Source: Vibrio tetraodonis (lineage in GTDB: Bacteria; Pseudomonadota; Gammaproteobacteria; Enterobacterales; Vibrionaceae). Taken from it: DNA of 64,000 nucleotides. The notes under the pieces are model-generated. The model saw nothing but the letters and a program-made list of their open reading frames with translations. It searched no databases and was not told the DNA's origin. This document shows, in pieces, positions 27,557 to 36,834 of the stretch; position 1 is the stretch's first letter, and every line of letters begins with the position of its first letter. Where the stretch lies: NCBI RefSeq assembly GCF_003350295.1, contig NZ_QLYY01000014.1, positions 1-64,000 on the forward strand, written 5' to 3'. The translations under genes were made by a program, and so were the position numbers.

Positions 27557-28360
27557 GTGATAAAAAGAATAATAAATTTAGCACCTAGTAAAAACCTAGC
27601 TATTATGATATGTAAAGCATTGATTGATATTGGCTTTCAAGAGAGGGTTTGTGTGACTGATTTTTATTTATCACAAAAAGAGGTGATTATTGTTCAAAAT
27701 AATCATATAGAATATTACCAATCCGGATTAAAAAAACTTGAGCATCAACCTATGGTTGTCGGTCTAAGCCCAGGTAATGGCTTCTACTCGAAAGAAAATA
27801 TACTGAGTTTGGTTAAGGGACTGTGTAGTCTAGTACCAAAGCTGCTTATCATAATCCCTGATGTTATCCACGTTCATAACTTTCGTGGAATGGGTTACTC
27901 TGAGGAGTTAGCAATTAAAAAAGCCGGAGATGAGTCTCGTCGTTTGGAGAATCGTTTGACACATGTAACCAGTCTTCTAACAAAAGAACTTAATTTAGAT
28001 AATTTCCATGTATTAGACTGGCAGAAAGACATAGAAGAAAGCCAATCATATCAAAGAAGTGTTGATAAAATATTGACCCATTATCACGCCAATCATTCAT
28101 TTAGAACGTGCATCGAAGCAGTTTCAAATAGATACATAGAGTCTAAAGCAAAGCATAGAACCCTCATAAAGCTCGACATCAATCAGGCTGTTATGTATTA
28201 CCTTAAAGAGTTAGCTCTATTTGCTTCAATGCCTAATGTTATTGGTGAACATACTACTATCTCTTATCATCAACTTTGGCAAGATGGAATTCCTTATCTG
28301 GAGGAGATCTATCCAAGCATTAAAAGCCATCTTTCTTTGGTTCAATATCAACTTGAATAG
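27557..28360 (+). CDS. tRNA-dependent cyclodipeptide synthase (NYH-type)
   Basis: 267 residues. The whole core follows AlbC/YvmC: VVGLSPGNGFYSKENI (Ser71 = the acyl-accepting Ser37 of AlbC; Asn74 = Asn40), an R-rich helix KKAGDESRRLENRL that would contact tRNA, a middle FRTCIEAVSNRYI, and YYLKELALFASMP (Tyr214 and Glu218 = Tyr178 and Glu182) then TTISYHQLW (Tyr237-His238 = Tyr202-His203). N/Y/H at those three positions is the NYH subgroup. The enzyme takes two aminoacyl-tRNAs and makes a 2,5-diketopiperazine. The start is a GTG overlapping ATG-TGA, with no strong ribosome site; a stop at 27503 limits the N-terminus. No oxidase, P450 or methyltransferase gene adjoins it, so it is an orphan. 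Substrate amino acids cannot be read by eye. Confidence 0.9.
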   Translation: MIKRIINLAPSKNLAIMICKALIDIGFQERVCVTDFYLSQKEVIIVQNNHIEYYQSGLKKLEHQPMVVGLSPGNGFYSKENILSLVKGLCSLVPKLLIIIPDVIHVHNFRGMGYSEELAIKKAGDESRRLENRLTHVTSLLTKELNLDNFHVLDWQKDIEESQSYQRSVDKILTHYHANHSFRTCIEAVSNRYIESKAKHRTLIKLDINQAVMYYLKELALFASMPNVIGEHTTISYHQLWQDGIPYLEEIYPSIKSHLSLVQYQLE

Positions 28361-28546
28361 CTGATGCTAGTAGACTCGATTATTGTCTTGATTGTCACTT
28401 ATATAAAGGCTGCTGTCTAATATTAATAGATAACGCAAGTATAGAGAAAACTATATGGACTAATAACTCTCAGCAACGAGAAAATTTCATTTTCTAGTAT
28501 TGATTAATAGCCTTTTAAATGTTTTTAGATGGATTGAAGATTATAT

Positions 28547-28575
28547 AAAAACCGCCAGCTTTTGCGTGGCGGTTT
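28547..28575 (-). terminator. Terminator of the large secreted-protein gene
   Basis: AAACCGCCA pairs with TGGCGGTTT. Read on the minus strand it runs into TTTTTATATAA, 22 bp after that gene's stop. It could also stop plus-strand read-through from the cyclodipeptide synthase gene. Confidence 0.8.
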
Positions 28576-28597
28576 GATGTTGATTATTACTTAATGG

Positions 28598-31006
28598 TTA
28601 CAACTCATCTTCTAGTGTGGAAAGCCGAGAATCTCTGGTTGGGAAAGCGGTAATCACATAACCGTCACTGCCTACTACAATGGCGACATTGGTGAACAGA
28701 TAATGATAACGACCATAAACAAAAGTGACGGCTGCATACACTCTGCGTTGACCGCCTTCGCCTGTTCTGGTTGTAATTCTAGGGTTACCGTCAACACTGG
28801 TTAAGGCTGCCATAATCATGCGTGCTAGCATCTCTCGGTTGTGAAAACCATGTTGCATGAAATCTCTTTGGTGACCACCATCTCTGTTGGTCCATATATG
28901 TTCTAGCCCGAAGCCAAACCTTTCACGCCGTCCATTATTTGCATCAGACAAAACCACAAATCTGCGATTATTACCCGGAGCGGCTCCATCATAGGCAATT
29001 GCCCAAGTGTTGTTGGCTACTTCATTGTATGTCATACGTGAGCTTACACCACTATTGGTAAATGCTCTTACTATGGTATTGAAGTTTGCGGAATTTCTAG
29101 TGTAATAGTCTCCACCAGTTTGCAAAAGGGGAGGCAAGCTAACGACAGTGTCTATCGGCCTTCTATTTGCTCTCCTGCGTATGTTTTGTACACATTGGAA
29201 CCCATCGTCGTCTTTGACTTCTGGATCGTTGTTGGCACAAGAGCCGGTCAGAACATTTTCATTACGCTTCTTGCCTTTTTTATTCCTTCGTGAAACAAGT
29301 TTATCGGGTTTCACATTTGATGCATTGGCAACTAACATAGCGCTATTTAACAGGTCTATAGCCGCTTCAGGGTTGTGATTGATAAAGTCGTTGAGGTGCT
29401 GATTGCCAGTGTCAACTGATAGCGCAGGGCCTGCTCCTTGCGCTGCAAGATTAAGATGCTCTTGGACATCATTAATGACAGCGCCTAGCTGATCACGGGT
29501 AAGATCCCCCATAAGGTTTATTGCTTCACTTTGTTCTATGGTGCATGTTCCTTCATCGGCATCCGTGTTTACATTGTCATCACAAGCTAATACATTCATT
29601 GCCGTGTTAAACGCATCCGGATTATCGTTGTGTGGCTGAGTCTCTATCACTTCGTAAACGATATTATTGTTATTGCCAGTAGGTTGAGGTTCATCAACGA
29701 TAAGAGGAGGAACATTGGCGAACGGTTGATGGTTTTGTACACCACAGATGCTAGGCTCTCCCAGCAATCTAGCAAATGCCCAAGCCCCTAGACTTTGTAG
29801 TGACTGAATGAAATCCTCCACACACCTCTTTTGACGTCGATGTGCAGTGGGTAGCTCCAAGGGTATCGCCGTCTGCTGAGCTAAAACGAGGTTTTCTGCA
29901 TCGTTGGCGTATCTATCTCCTTGTGTCGAACCAGAAGCAGCAGTGATATGTTTTCCACTAAAAAACTGGTCCTCAACTGCTTTTGAGCTTGTGCTGTAAA
30001 GAAGGTGATATGAAGACCACTGATTTTGCGAATAATCATCAGTTCTAAAGTGGATAGGGCTACTGATAAGAGAGTTACCAACAACGGTCACGCCAGTTTC
30101 TGGAAAATAGTCAGCATCATTGAGTTCTAAAGAGACATTGGTTTTTTCAATCAGCTGTTTTTGAGCTTTATCCGAAAAAATATTAAGGGTTGCAAGTACA
30201 TACCCGTCTTCAATACTTTCTTCAAGGTTGAGCTTAAATTCCCAGTATTTCATCAGAGGATTACCTGAGCCAGGTGTAAAAAGATAAGAATCTAGAAGAG
30301 GTGGAGTAGGGCCCAGTGCTCGGTCTCCTGTACCGTTGTATCGCATTTTAAGAAGATTGCCGTTGATTTTTCCAGTAAGGCCTACATATCCAAAGTGCCC
30401 ATCTCGGTCTTTGGAGACTTGTGAATCTGGCGTTGACTCCTCACCTACGGCTCTGATCATAAAGCTTGCGCTGTTATCCACATCGACTTTTACTAGCATT
30501 CTAATGCGGCTAATCAGGTTATCACCATACTTTGTTTCTGATACTTGGTCTGTCGTTGCAGTATGTAGTACGCCGTCTCTCAGCTCTTGATCAATAGCTA
30601 ACTCATTGTAAATAATTTTTTGATATTTGGTTTCACTACTTGTATCAATGGCATAGAAATGCCCACTTTTTTTGGTACAAAGGCTTTGCCCGGTTGGAAT
30701 ATTTGGGTCGTTGTCTTCGATATTAGAGAGATACTCAAAAGCGTCATGGACAGTGTTAATGCTGTTATCTCGGGTTATCGCTAGTGTTTTTCCATTGTCT
30801 AGAAAATACCTTCCCCACATATCGATCTTACCTTGGTTGTAAAGCTCGGCTGATAGTTTTCTGGCTTCGGCTGGTTTGAGAAATCGATAACCACTCTCAC
30901 ACTGCTCACCTTGGACTTCAACATGACTCGGAGTGATATCAATCACGGCCAGTGAGCTAGTTGAATATAATGCAGATAGGCAAAGTATTATTTTCTTCTT
31001 ATTCAT
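28598..31006 (-). CDS. Large secreted protein with furin-type site and possible nuclease-like C-terminal domain
   Basis: 802 residues from the ATG at 31006, chosen because GAGG lies upstream and a signal peptide follows (KKKIILCLSALYSTSSLA); a longer frame to 31126 adds no plausible sequence. I recognise no family for the N-terminal ~380 residues, which look like beta-rich globular sequence. At ~388-392 HRRQKR-C matches the RxKR furin consensus and is followed by Cys, a hydrophobic FIQSLQSLGAWAFARLLG stretch and another Cys, a layout seen in processed AB-type toxins. A second basic cluster (RRNKKGKKR) and RRRANRR precede the C-terminal domain (~650-802), which has LEHIW, HGFHN, and a final GYVITAFPTRD; these recall EndoU/BECR-fold RNase toxins. 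No immunity gene is evident. A toxin role is inference. Confidence 0.75.
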   Translation of the reverse strand: MNKKKIILCLSALYSTSSLAVIDITPSHVEVQGEQCESGYRFLKPAEARKLSAELYNQGKIDMWGRYFLDNGKTLAITRDNSINTVHDAFEYLSNIEDNDPNIPTGQSLCTKKSGHFYAIDTSSETKYQKIIYNELAIDQELRDGVLHTATTDQVSETKYGDNLISRIRMLVKVDVDNSASFMIRAVGEESTPDSQVSKDRDGHFGYVGLTGKINGNLLKMRYNGTGDRALGPTPPLLDSYLFTPGSGNPLMKYWEFKLNLEESIEDGYVLATLNIFSDKAQKQLIEKTNVSLELNDADYFPETGVTVVGNSLISSPIHFRTDDYSQNQWSSYHLLYSTSSKAVEDQFFSGKHITAASGSTQGDRYANDAENLVLAQQTAIPLELPTAHRRQKRCVEDFIQSLQSLGAWAFARLLGEPSICGVQNHQPFANVPPLIVDEPQPTGNNNNIVYEVIETQPHNDNPDAFNTAMNVLACDDNVNTDADEGTCTIEQSEAINLMGDLTRDQLGAVINDVQEHLNLAAQGAGPALSVDTGNQHLNDFINHNPEAAIDLLNSAMLVANASNVKPDKLVSRRNKKGKKRNENVLTGSCANNDPEVKDDDGFQCVQNIRRRANRRPIDTVVSLPPLLQTGGDYYTRNSANFNTIVRAFTNSGVSSRMTYNEVANNTWAIAYDGAAPGNNRRFVVLSDANNGRRERFGFGLEHIWTNRDGGHQRDFMQHGFHNREMLARMIMAALTSVDGNPRITTRTGEGGQRRVYAAVTFVYGRYHYLFTNVAIVVGSDGYVITAFPTRDSRLSTLEDEL

Positions 31007-31582
31007 TAAATTTACCTCTATTTGGCAGCAAATAAAATCTATATAAACGTGTTCAAGCTTTAAAATAAATAATAGATTGATTAAAAAATAAATTGTTATA
31101 TGTGTGAAATATGACCCAAGCCTCAATTTATTAAAGTGAATCTTATAATTTAACTTCTCGTATTGTTTTAATTTATTGATTTTAAAATAGATTTAATTTT
31201 TGATCTGATTAAATCATTAGGTTTAGTGTTATTTTTTAAAATATAAACTTAAGATATTTTCACTTATTTGTTAATTTATTAATATTATTTAAAATGTGAA
31301 GTGTTATTATTGTCTTTTGGGATAATTCTGTCTTGTAAAGTGTATTTTTTATTAATCTTCTTTATATTTAATTTATTATAATGAATTAAGTTTTTATTTA
31401 GTAATGATAAAATTCTTTGGTCACTTATGTGCTATCTAGTTTTGCTAGCTATTTTTTAAAACCTTATAATTAGACGAACATTTTTTATATGCATCTTGTT
31501 TATTTTTAAGCAACTCATGACTAATAAAATACCCATTTAGGGGCTAGACTTTTAGTATGCTCAATGTGGTTTGGAGGTGCGT
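31007..31582. other. AT-rich intergenic region
   Basis: About 575 bp of very AT-rich sequence upstream of the large secreted-protein gene (minus) and a small plus-strand gene. It must hold both promoters. I see no tRNA, palindrome or open frame of note. Its composition contrasts with the core genes beyond 31.8 kb. Confidence 0.5.
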
Positions 31583-31774
31583 ATGAATGTTCTTATCCAA
31601 TTTGATGCATCAGGTGAGTACAAGGATGGCACTTGGAAACAACCTATCTCTTTTTGCAAAGGGGAAGTCCACTCAGTAAGTCCATTATCTGCGATAGTGC
31701 TTATAGAGCAGCGCAAGGCTCATATTTATCATCGGGCTGATGATGAATCTTTTGAAAGCTTGGATGATAACTAG
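31583..31774 (+). CDS. Small hypothetical protein (63 aa)
   Basis: Starts at the ATG at 31583, which has a near-perfect GGAGGT 4 nt upstream; the TTG at 31571 overlaps that ribosome site and is rejected as start. The product is MNVLIQFDASGEYKDGTWK... ending SFESLDDN, acidic at the C-terminus, without signal peptide or membrane segment. A canonical terminator follows 32 bp later. The combination of ribosome site, frame and terminator argues for a real monocistronic gene. The function is unknown. Confidence 0.7.
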   Translation: MNVLIQFDASGEYKDGTWKQPISFCKGEVHSVSPLSAIVLIEQRKAHIYHRADDESFESLDDN

Positions 31775-31805
31775 CGACAATATGATTTTGATGATGCTGT
31801 TAATA

Positions 31806-31837
31806 AAACCAGAGAGTGTGCCACCTCTCTGGTTTTT
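31806..31837. terminator. Bidirectional terminator between the 63-aa gene and the PhzF gene
   Basis: AAACCAGAGAG pairs with CTCTCTGGTTT (11 bp, 8-nt loop) with TTTTT on the plus strand and a matching A-run on the left giving T's on the minus strand. It serves both convergent genes. Confidence 0.85.
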
Positions 31838-31865
31838 CCCATACTCTGTGAGTGAAGGTGTGTTT

Positions 31866-32654
31866 TTAAATGTAAATCTTACTTTTTGAGTACAACATGG
31901 CATGGCCCGATACAATAACATTGTCATCATCAACATGGCAGTAGACGGTTCCCCCGCGTTTTGAAGCTTGGTAACCTTTTAAGTTATTTTTGTTTAGTTG
32001 AGATGCCCAATAAGGGGCAAGTGACGAATGAGCTGAGCCAGTAACTGGGTCCTCGCAGTCACCAACATCAGGCCAAAAGTAGCGAGATACAAAGTCGTGA
32101 TCCTGACCTTTCGCTGTAACGATAAGATCATAAGGAGCAAGTTTCTCCAAGTACTCTCGGCGCACTTTTACCTGTTTTACCTGCTCTTCATTATCAAAAA
32201 CGGCAAAATAAGCTTGGGGCGTTTTGAGTACTTTTGTCGGGTGAGTAGTCAGTGATTCAAATACCTCAGCTGGGCATTCGGATTCAATTGGCAACCTATT
32301 AGGAAACGTCATTAGAATCCGTCCAGAGAGATCTTTCTCTACATTTAAGGTGCTGACATGAAGGGTATCAAATGAAATTTTCCCCTCTACATCATAGAAC
32401 TGGTAAAGGCAGAAAGCAGCGGCGAGTGTTGCGTGGCCGCAGAAGTCGACTTCAGAGCTTGGTGAAAACCAACGGATAGCATATTGGTTAGCTCCGGTTG
32501 GTTTGATAAACGCGGTTTCAGATAGATTATTCTCAGAAGCAATACTTTGCATGATGTCGTCACACAGCCATTCGCATACAGGAACGACTGCTGCGGCATT
32601 GCCTTCAAAGCGTTGAGTGGTGAATGCATCGCAGACGAACATTTCGAGTTCCAT
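31866..32654 (-). CDS. PhzF family isomerase/epimerase-like protein
   Basis: 262 residues, the normal PhzF length. Two duplicated half-domains: AFTTQRFEGNAAAVV, the catalytic Glu in NNLSETAF, VDFCGHATLAAAF, and in the second half CEDPVTGSAHSSLAPYW. PhzF-fold proteins isomerise small acids; most members outside phenazine clusters have unknown substrates. No other phenazine gene is nearby. It is on the same strand as lldP-lldD but separated by 182 bp with a hairpin and two palindromes, so probably separately transcribed. Confidence 0.9.
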   Translation of the reverse strand: MELEMFVCDAFTTQRFEGNAAAVVPVCEWLCDDIMQSIASENNLSETAFIKPTGANQYAIRWFSPSSEVDFCGHATLAAAFCLYQFYDVEGKISFDTLHVSTLNVEKDLSGRILMTFPNRLPIESECPAEVFESLTTHPTKVLKTPQAYFAVFDNEEQVKQVKVRREYLEKLAPYDLIVTAKGQDHDFVSRYFWPDVGDCEDPVTGSAHSSLAPYWASQLNKNNLKGYQASKRGGTVYCHVDDDNVIVSGHAMLYSKSKIYI

Positions 32655-32713
32655 ACCAAATTCCTTGTGTCTTTCAGTTTGTCACAAGCATCATAGGTAC
32701 CCTAGATAAGTTT

Positions 32714-32767
32714 GTAATGCATTACATCTTACTTGTGTGATCACCTTTGCCCAAAGTAGTACTTTGG
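32714..32767. promoter_or_regulatory. Two palindromes upstream of the PhzF gene
   Basis: GTAATGCATTAC (32714-32725) is a perfect 12-bp palindrome and CCAAAGTAGTACTTTGG (32751-32767) a perfect 17-bp odd palindrome. Both lie 60-115 bp upstream of the PhzF start, a position suited to operator sites. The regulator is unknown. Confidence 0.45.
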
Positions 32768-32791
32768 TTACATTGTGATTATCTAGAGAAA

Positions 32792-32814
32792 GGCTGAGAG
32801 TCACCGTCTCAACC
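32792..32814 (-). terminator. Terminator candidate after lldD
   Basis: On the minus strand GGTTGAGA pairs with TCTCAGCC (one G-U) around a 7-nt loop and runs into TTTCT, 23 bp after the lldD stop. Confidence 0.6.
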
Positions 32815-32836
32815 TAAGTTGTGTGGTGGCTGGGCG

Positions 32837-33973
32837 CTAGATGTGCATTAATGAGTCGTGATTTAGCTGACTGATGTCGGTTGCGCCAGTTAAGGTCATA
32901 GCAACCCTCATTTCTTTCTCATAAAGGTCGAGCAGATTCTCAACTCCTGCTCTGCCATGAGCGGCGAGCGCATAAATATAGGAACGACCCAACATTGCAC
33001 AATCGGCACCCAAGGCGAGCATTCTAACTACATCAAGTCCGGAACGTATCCCCGAATCGACGAATATTTTTAAATCTCCTTTGACAGCATCGGCAATGTA
33101 AGGCAGTGCTTTAGCAGATGATAGAACGCCATCAAGCTGGCGCCCACCATGGTTGGAGACAACAATACCATCAGCACCAAAACTAACCGCATCTTTCGCA
33201 TCTTGTTGGTCTAAAATACCTTTTATGATCATAGGACCATCCCAGAAGTCTCTAATCCACTCTAGATCTTTCCAACAAATAGAGGGGTCAAAGTTTTCTC
33301 CTAGCCATCCGATATAGTCTTCGAGTTTTGTGGGCTTTCCACGGTAGGTAGAGATATTCCCAAGATCATGAGGCTTCCCGAATACGCCGACGTTAAACGC
33401 CCAGTCAGGGTGACGCATCGCTTGAAAAACTCGTCGCATCGCTGCATTTGGTCCACTCATACCAGAATGTAGATCGCGATAGCGCGCTCCTGGAACTGGC
33501 ATATCGACAGTAAAGACCAGTGTGCTCACCCCAGCTTCCTTGGCGCGTTCAAGAACATTTCGCATAAAACCACGATCTTTTAGTACATAGAGCTGAAACC
33601 ACATGGGCCTTTTAAGCTTTGGAGCCACTTCTTCAATAGGGCATACTGAAACCGTTGACATGGTAAAAGGAATACCTTTTTGCTCTGCTGCCAATGCCGC
33701 TTGAACTTCACCGCGTTTAGAATACATACCAGTTAAGCCAACAGGAGATAGGGCGATAGGTAGAGCAAAGCTTTCTCCAAACACTTTTGTGGTTATATCA
33801 ATATCAGACATGTTTTTTAGCACTCTCTGCTTGAGTGCTATCGATGATAAGTCCTCACAATTGCGCCTTAATGTATGTTCGTTGTATGAACCACCATCTA
33901 TGTAATGAAACAAAAACGGTGGCAACTTGGCTTGTGCTGCTTTGCGATAGTCAGAGGTAGATGAAATGATCAT
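32837..33973 (-). CDS. lldD: FMN-dependent L-lactate dehydrogenase
   Basis: 378 residues from the ATG at 33973, which gives the canonical [14 protein letters not shown] start and has AGGA 9 nt upstream; an ATG three codons earlier abuts that site. It is close to E. coli LldD throughout: [59 protein letters not shown] (catalytic His) and the FMN-binding [16 protein letters not shown]. It oxidises L-lactate to pyruvate at the inner membrane and passes electrons to quinone. It is the second gene of the lldP-lldD unit (56-bp gap). Confidence 0.96.
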   Translation of the reverse strand: MIISSTSDYRKAAQAKLPPFLFHYIDGGSYNEHTLRRNCEDLSSIALKQRVLKNMSDIDITTKVFGESFALPIALSPVGLTGMYSKRGEVQAALAAEQKGIPFTMSTVSVCPIEEVAPKLKRPMWFQLYVLKDRGFMRNVLERAKEAGVSTLVFTVDMPVPGARYRDLHSGMSGPNAAMRRVFQAMRHPDWAFNVGVFGKPHDLGNISTYRGKPTKLEDYIGWLGENFDPSICWKDLEWIRDFWDGPMIIKGILDQQDAKDAVSFGADGIVVSNHGGRQLDGVLSSAKALPYIADAVKGDLKIFVDSGIRSGLDVVRMLALGADCAMLGRSYIYALAAHGRAGVENLLDLYEKEMRVAMTLTGATDISQLNHDSLMHI

Positions 33974-34029
33974 TAGTAGCATTCCTAAGGTTAAGTATCA
34001 GGTAAAGAACATATCTGGTGAATTTGGCG

Positions 34030-35721
34030 TTACATCATGAGTGCGTCCGTCATACCAAATCCATATATTGCGATGAGACCAATGATGCCAGTGACAATGA
34101 CATAATAGAGTGTTGGCAGAATAGTCTTACGAAGTGTAGCGCCTTCTCGTCCCAGTAAACCCACAGTTGCAGAGGCAGCAACAACATTATGGATCGCTAT
34201 CATATTGCCAGCCGCAGCCCCGACGGCTTGCAAAGCGACGACGATAACGCTTGATATGGATAAGGTTCTTGCAACTTCAAACTGAAACTGGCCAAACATC
34301 ATATTAGAAACAGTATTTGAGCCCGCGATAAAAGCACCTAGAGCACCAATAGAAGCACTCAGTGCAGGAAAGGCTTCACCGACTAAGCCCGCCGTAAAGT
34401 TAGCCGTTGTAATTGGCATGCTAGCTAAGTCTGCTCCATTGATGCCTGAGTTAACAAAAATTCTTACCATGGGTATCGTGAACATCAAGACAAAACCAGC
34501 GCCGACTAATGCTTGGCTTGATTCGCCACAAGCTTTGACTAGCGGCTTAACGCTACCAGATTGTAATAATACCGCGACAAAGGCGACAAAAACTAAAATC
34601 CCACCCGGCAAATAGAGAGGCTGAATTGCCGCATTAATATCAGCGTAATTGAATATATTTTCAAAGGACAAGTTGATACCCATCAGCACAGACTTTACAT
34701 CGCTACTAACACGACTTGATACTAAAGCGAGAGCGAGCAAGACATACGGAAACCATGCTAACCACATGCTCATTGGCTTACTTTGTGTCGTATTGAGCTC
34801 GATTTTTAGTGCACCCAACCATTCTTTAGGCCACTGGGACTCATCTTCAAAATCCCATGTTGTTCGAGGGACTAAAAAACCTCTTTTGGCGGCAAAGACG
34901 ACAACGGATAAGCCTGTTAGCCCACCGATGAGTGAAGGGAACTCTGGTCCGAGAAATACCCCAGTTAGTGCGTAAGGTAAAGTAAAAGATATGCCTGCAA
35001 ATAGAGCAAATGGAACAATATCTAGGCCTTCAGTCCAGCTTTTATTTTTGCCGAAGAATCGTGTGAGCATAACAGCCATTAGTACCGGGATGAGCGTACC
35101 TACACAAGCATGGATGATAGATACACTTGCCGTGATCTGCTGCAGGTAGATCTCCCAACTCGAACCGTTATTTACTAATGACTGGCTTATGTTATGGCTA
35201 TCTAGTCCTTTGTTGATGCCTACTATTATCGGGGTGCCTACAGCACCAAACGAAACCGGAGTTGATTGGATCATCATACCCATTAATACAGCGGCTAACG
35301 CGGGAAAGCCAATCGCTACGAGAAGGGGAGCAGCAATCGCGGCTGGTGTCCCAAATCCTGAAGCTCCTTCGATAAAGCATCCAAAGCACCATGCAATAAT
35401 GATGGCCTGCACTCGTCGATCTGGAGAAATGTTGGTAAAGCCATAGCGAATGGTCGATATAGCGCCTGTATGCTTCAAAGTGTTGAGAAGAAATATTGCG
35501 CCAAAAACAATCCAAAGAACTGATACTGTGATGATTATTCCCTGCAGTGTCGACGCGAGAATCCGAGACGTAGACATATCCCAAACAAAAAATGCAATGG
35601 CGACCGTCAGGGCGAAAGCGATAGGCATGGCTCTTTTTGCAGGCCAGTTTAGACCTACCAATAGAAAAGCTGCCACAGCTATCGGTGAAAAGGCCACCAA
35701 GGCCAGTATTGTTTCATTCAT
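34030..35721 (-). CDS. lldP: L-lactate permease
   Basis: 563 residues from the ATG at 35721 (GAGG upstream, [14 protein letters not shown]); 15 further codons to 35766 are not needed. It is highly hydrophobic with about 12-14 membrane segments, and [24 protein letters not shown] is the LctP family signature. It imports lactate (and often glycolate) by proton symport. Its divergent neighbour is a LysR-type regulator sharing the ~157-bp promoter region, and lldD follows in the same direction, so this is a lactate uptake and oxidation operon. Confidence 0.95.
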   Translation of the reverse strand: MNETILALVAFSPIAVAAFLLVGLNWPAKRAMPIAFALTVAIAFFVWDMSTSRILASTLQGIIITVSVLWIVFGAIFLLNTLKHTGAISTIRYGFTNISPDRRVQAIIIAWCFGCFIEGASGFGTPAAIAAPLLVAIGFPALAAVLMGMMIQSTPVSFGAVGTPIIVGINKGLDSHNISQSLVNNGSSWEIYLQQITASVSIIHACVGTLIPVLMAVMLTRFFGKNKSWTEGLDIVPFALFAGISFTLPYALTGVFLGPEFPSLIGGLTGLSVVVFAAKRGFLVPRTTWDFEDESQWPKEWLGALKIELNTTQSKPMSMWLAWFPYVLLALALVSSRVSSDVKSVLMGINLSFENIFNYADINAAIQPLYLPGGILVFVAFVAVLLQSGSVKPLVKACGESSQALVGAGFVLMFTIPMVRIFVNSGINGADLASMPITTANFTAGLVGEAFPALSASIGALGAFIAGSNTVSNMMFGQFQFEVARTLSISSVIVVALQAVGAAAGNMIAIHNVVAASATVGLLGREGATLRKTILPTLYYVIVTGIIGLIAIYGFGMTDALMM

Positions 35722-35878
35722 TAGTACATCCTCGTACAAACAGGCCTTGGGACTCCCGTGAATCACCTAGGTTCTTTTATTGTGATTTTTGTGTTAATTC
35801 TTAGTGAAATTAATACTTTATTTTCTATGGATACAGAGAAATAATGAAAAAAATTGATTCCAAAAATTGCATAATGAT

Positions 35879-36781
35879 ATGAAAGCAGATGATCTTATTC
35901 TTTTCTCTCAGGTGGCAGAATTAGGAAGTTTTAGTAAGGTTGCTGAAGTAAATAACCTTACAAATTCAGTAGTTAGCAAGAGAATTGCACGGTTAGAGCA
36001 AGACGTAGGTACTCAGCTTCTCTATCGAACCACTCGAAAATTAACGCTAACAGAAGCTGGTAAGGCACTGAATAATAGTGCGAAAAATGTGAAGCAAGCA
36101 GCTCAAGAGGCACTGGATTCAGTATCTGGTTTTGGAGAAAGTATGAGTGGAAGGATCAAAATGTCTGTCCCATGTATTTCTGGCGATTTAGTATTAGCGG
36201 ATGCAGTGGCAGAATTCTGTACTTGGTATCCCGAGTTAAATATAGATATGTCGCTAGATAATCGGTTTGTCGATTTGGTCGATGGTGGCTATGACTTGGT
36301 AATTCGAACTGGGTACCTAGAGGATTCGAGTTTGATTGCACGCCATATTCTTGATTCACAGTGGCTGGTGTGCGCATCACCCTCCTATCTTTCCCGCAAT
36401 GGCAGACCCCTCCAACCTCAAGATCTTACAGGGCACAATTGTTTACAGTATGCCTATCAGACAACTGGCGCTTCGGACTGGGAATTTAAAGGCTTTTCGG
36501 GAAATTATATCGTCAAAGTATCGGGTAATTTTTCCACAGATAACGCAACAGCCCTGCGAAAAGCAGCGATTGGCGGGCACGGTATCGCTTATGTCCCACG
36601 ATGTTTAGTTTACCACGATCTTGGAAATGGTCAGTTGATTGATATTTTCCCAGACTTAGTGGGAAAACGTTTAGGCATTTATGCTGTTTATCCCTTTACT
36701 CGCCAGCCTACAAAAAAGGTAAAGATGCTCATCGAGCATATTCGTACCCGCTATCTTGAAATCAAACATTACTTTAAATAA
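35879..36781 (+). CDS. LysR-type transcriptional regulator, probably of the lactate operon
   Basis: 300 residues from the ATG at 35879 (MKADDLILFSQVAELGSFSKVA); an in-frame TTG at 35867 is less likely. An N-terminal winged HTH (NNLTNSVVSKRIARLEQDVGTQLLYRTTRKLTLT) is followed by a LysR substrate domain of the CrgA/YafC type. It is divergent from lldP, the usual arrangement for a LysR regulator and its target; E. coli uses a GntR-type LldR instead. The inducer is presumably lactate. This is inferred from context. Confidence 0.88.
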   Translation: MKADDLILFSQVAELGSFSKVAEVNNLTNSVVSKRIARLEQDVGTQLLYRTTRKLTLTEAGKALNNSAKNVKQAAQEALDSVSGFGESMSGRIKMSVPCISGDLVLADAVAEFCTWYPELNIDMSLDNRFVDLVDGGYDLVIRTGYLEDSSLIARHILDSQWLVCASPSYLSRNGRPLQPQDLTGHNCLQYAYQTTGASDWEFKGFSGNYIVKVSGNFSTDNATALRKAAIGGHGIAYVPRCLVYHDLGNGQLIDIFPDLVGKRLGIYAVYPFTRQPTKKVKMLIEHIRTRYLEIKHYFK

Positions 36782-36790
36782 CGAAAGTAC

Positions 36791-36822
36791 TAAAAGCCGA
36801 TGCAAACTAGCATCGGCTTTTA
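36791..36822. terminator. Bidirectional terminator between the LysR gene and the yejF-like gene
   Basis: TAAAAGCCGATGC pairs perfectly with GCATCGGCTTTTA (13 bp) around a 6-nt loop, with T/A runs on both sides serving the two convergent genes. Confidence 0.9.
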
Positions 36823-36834
36823 GTCATTCTGTCG

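Noticed and set aside
31866..32654. Phenazine biosynthesis cluster
   Set aside because: Only a PhzF-family protein is present; no phzA/B/D/E/G genes occur, and this family is widespread outside phenazine producers.
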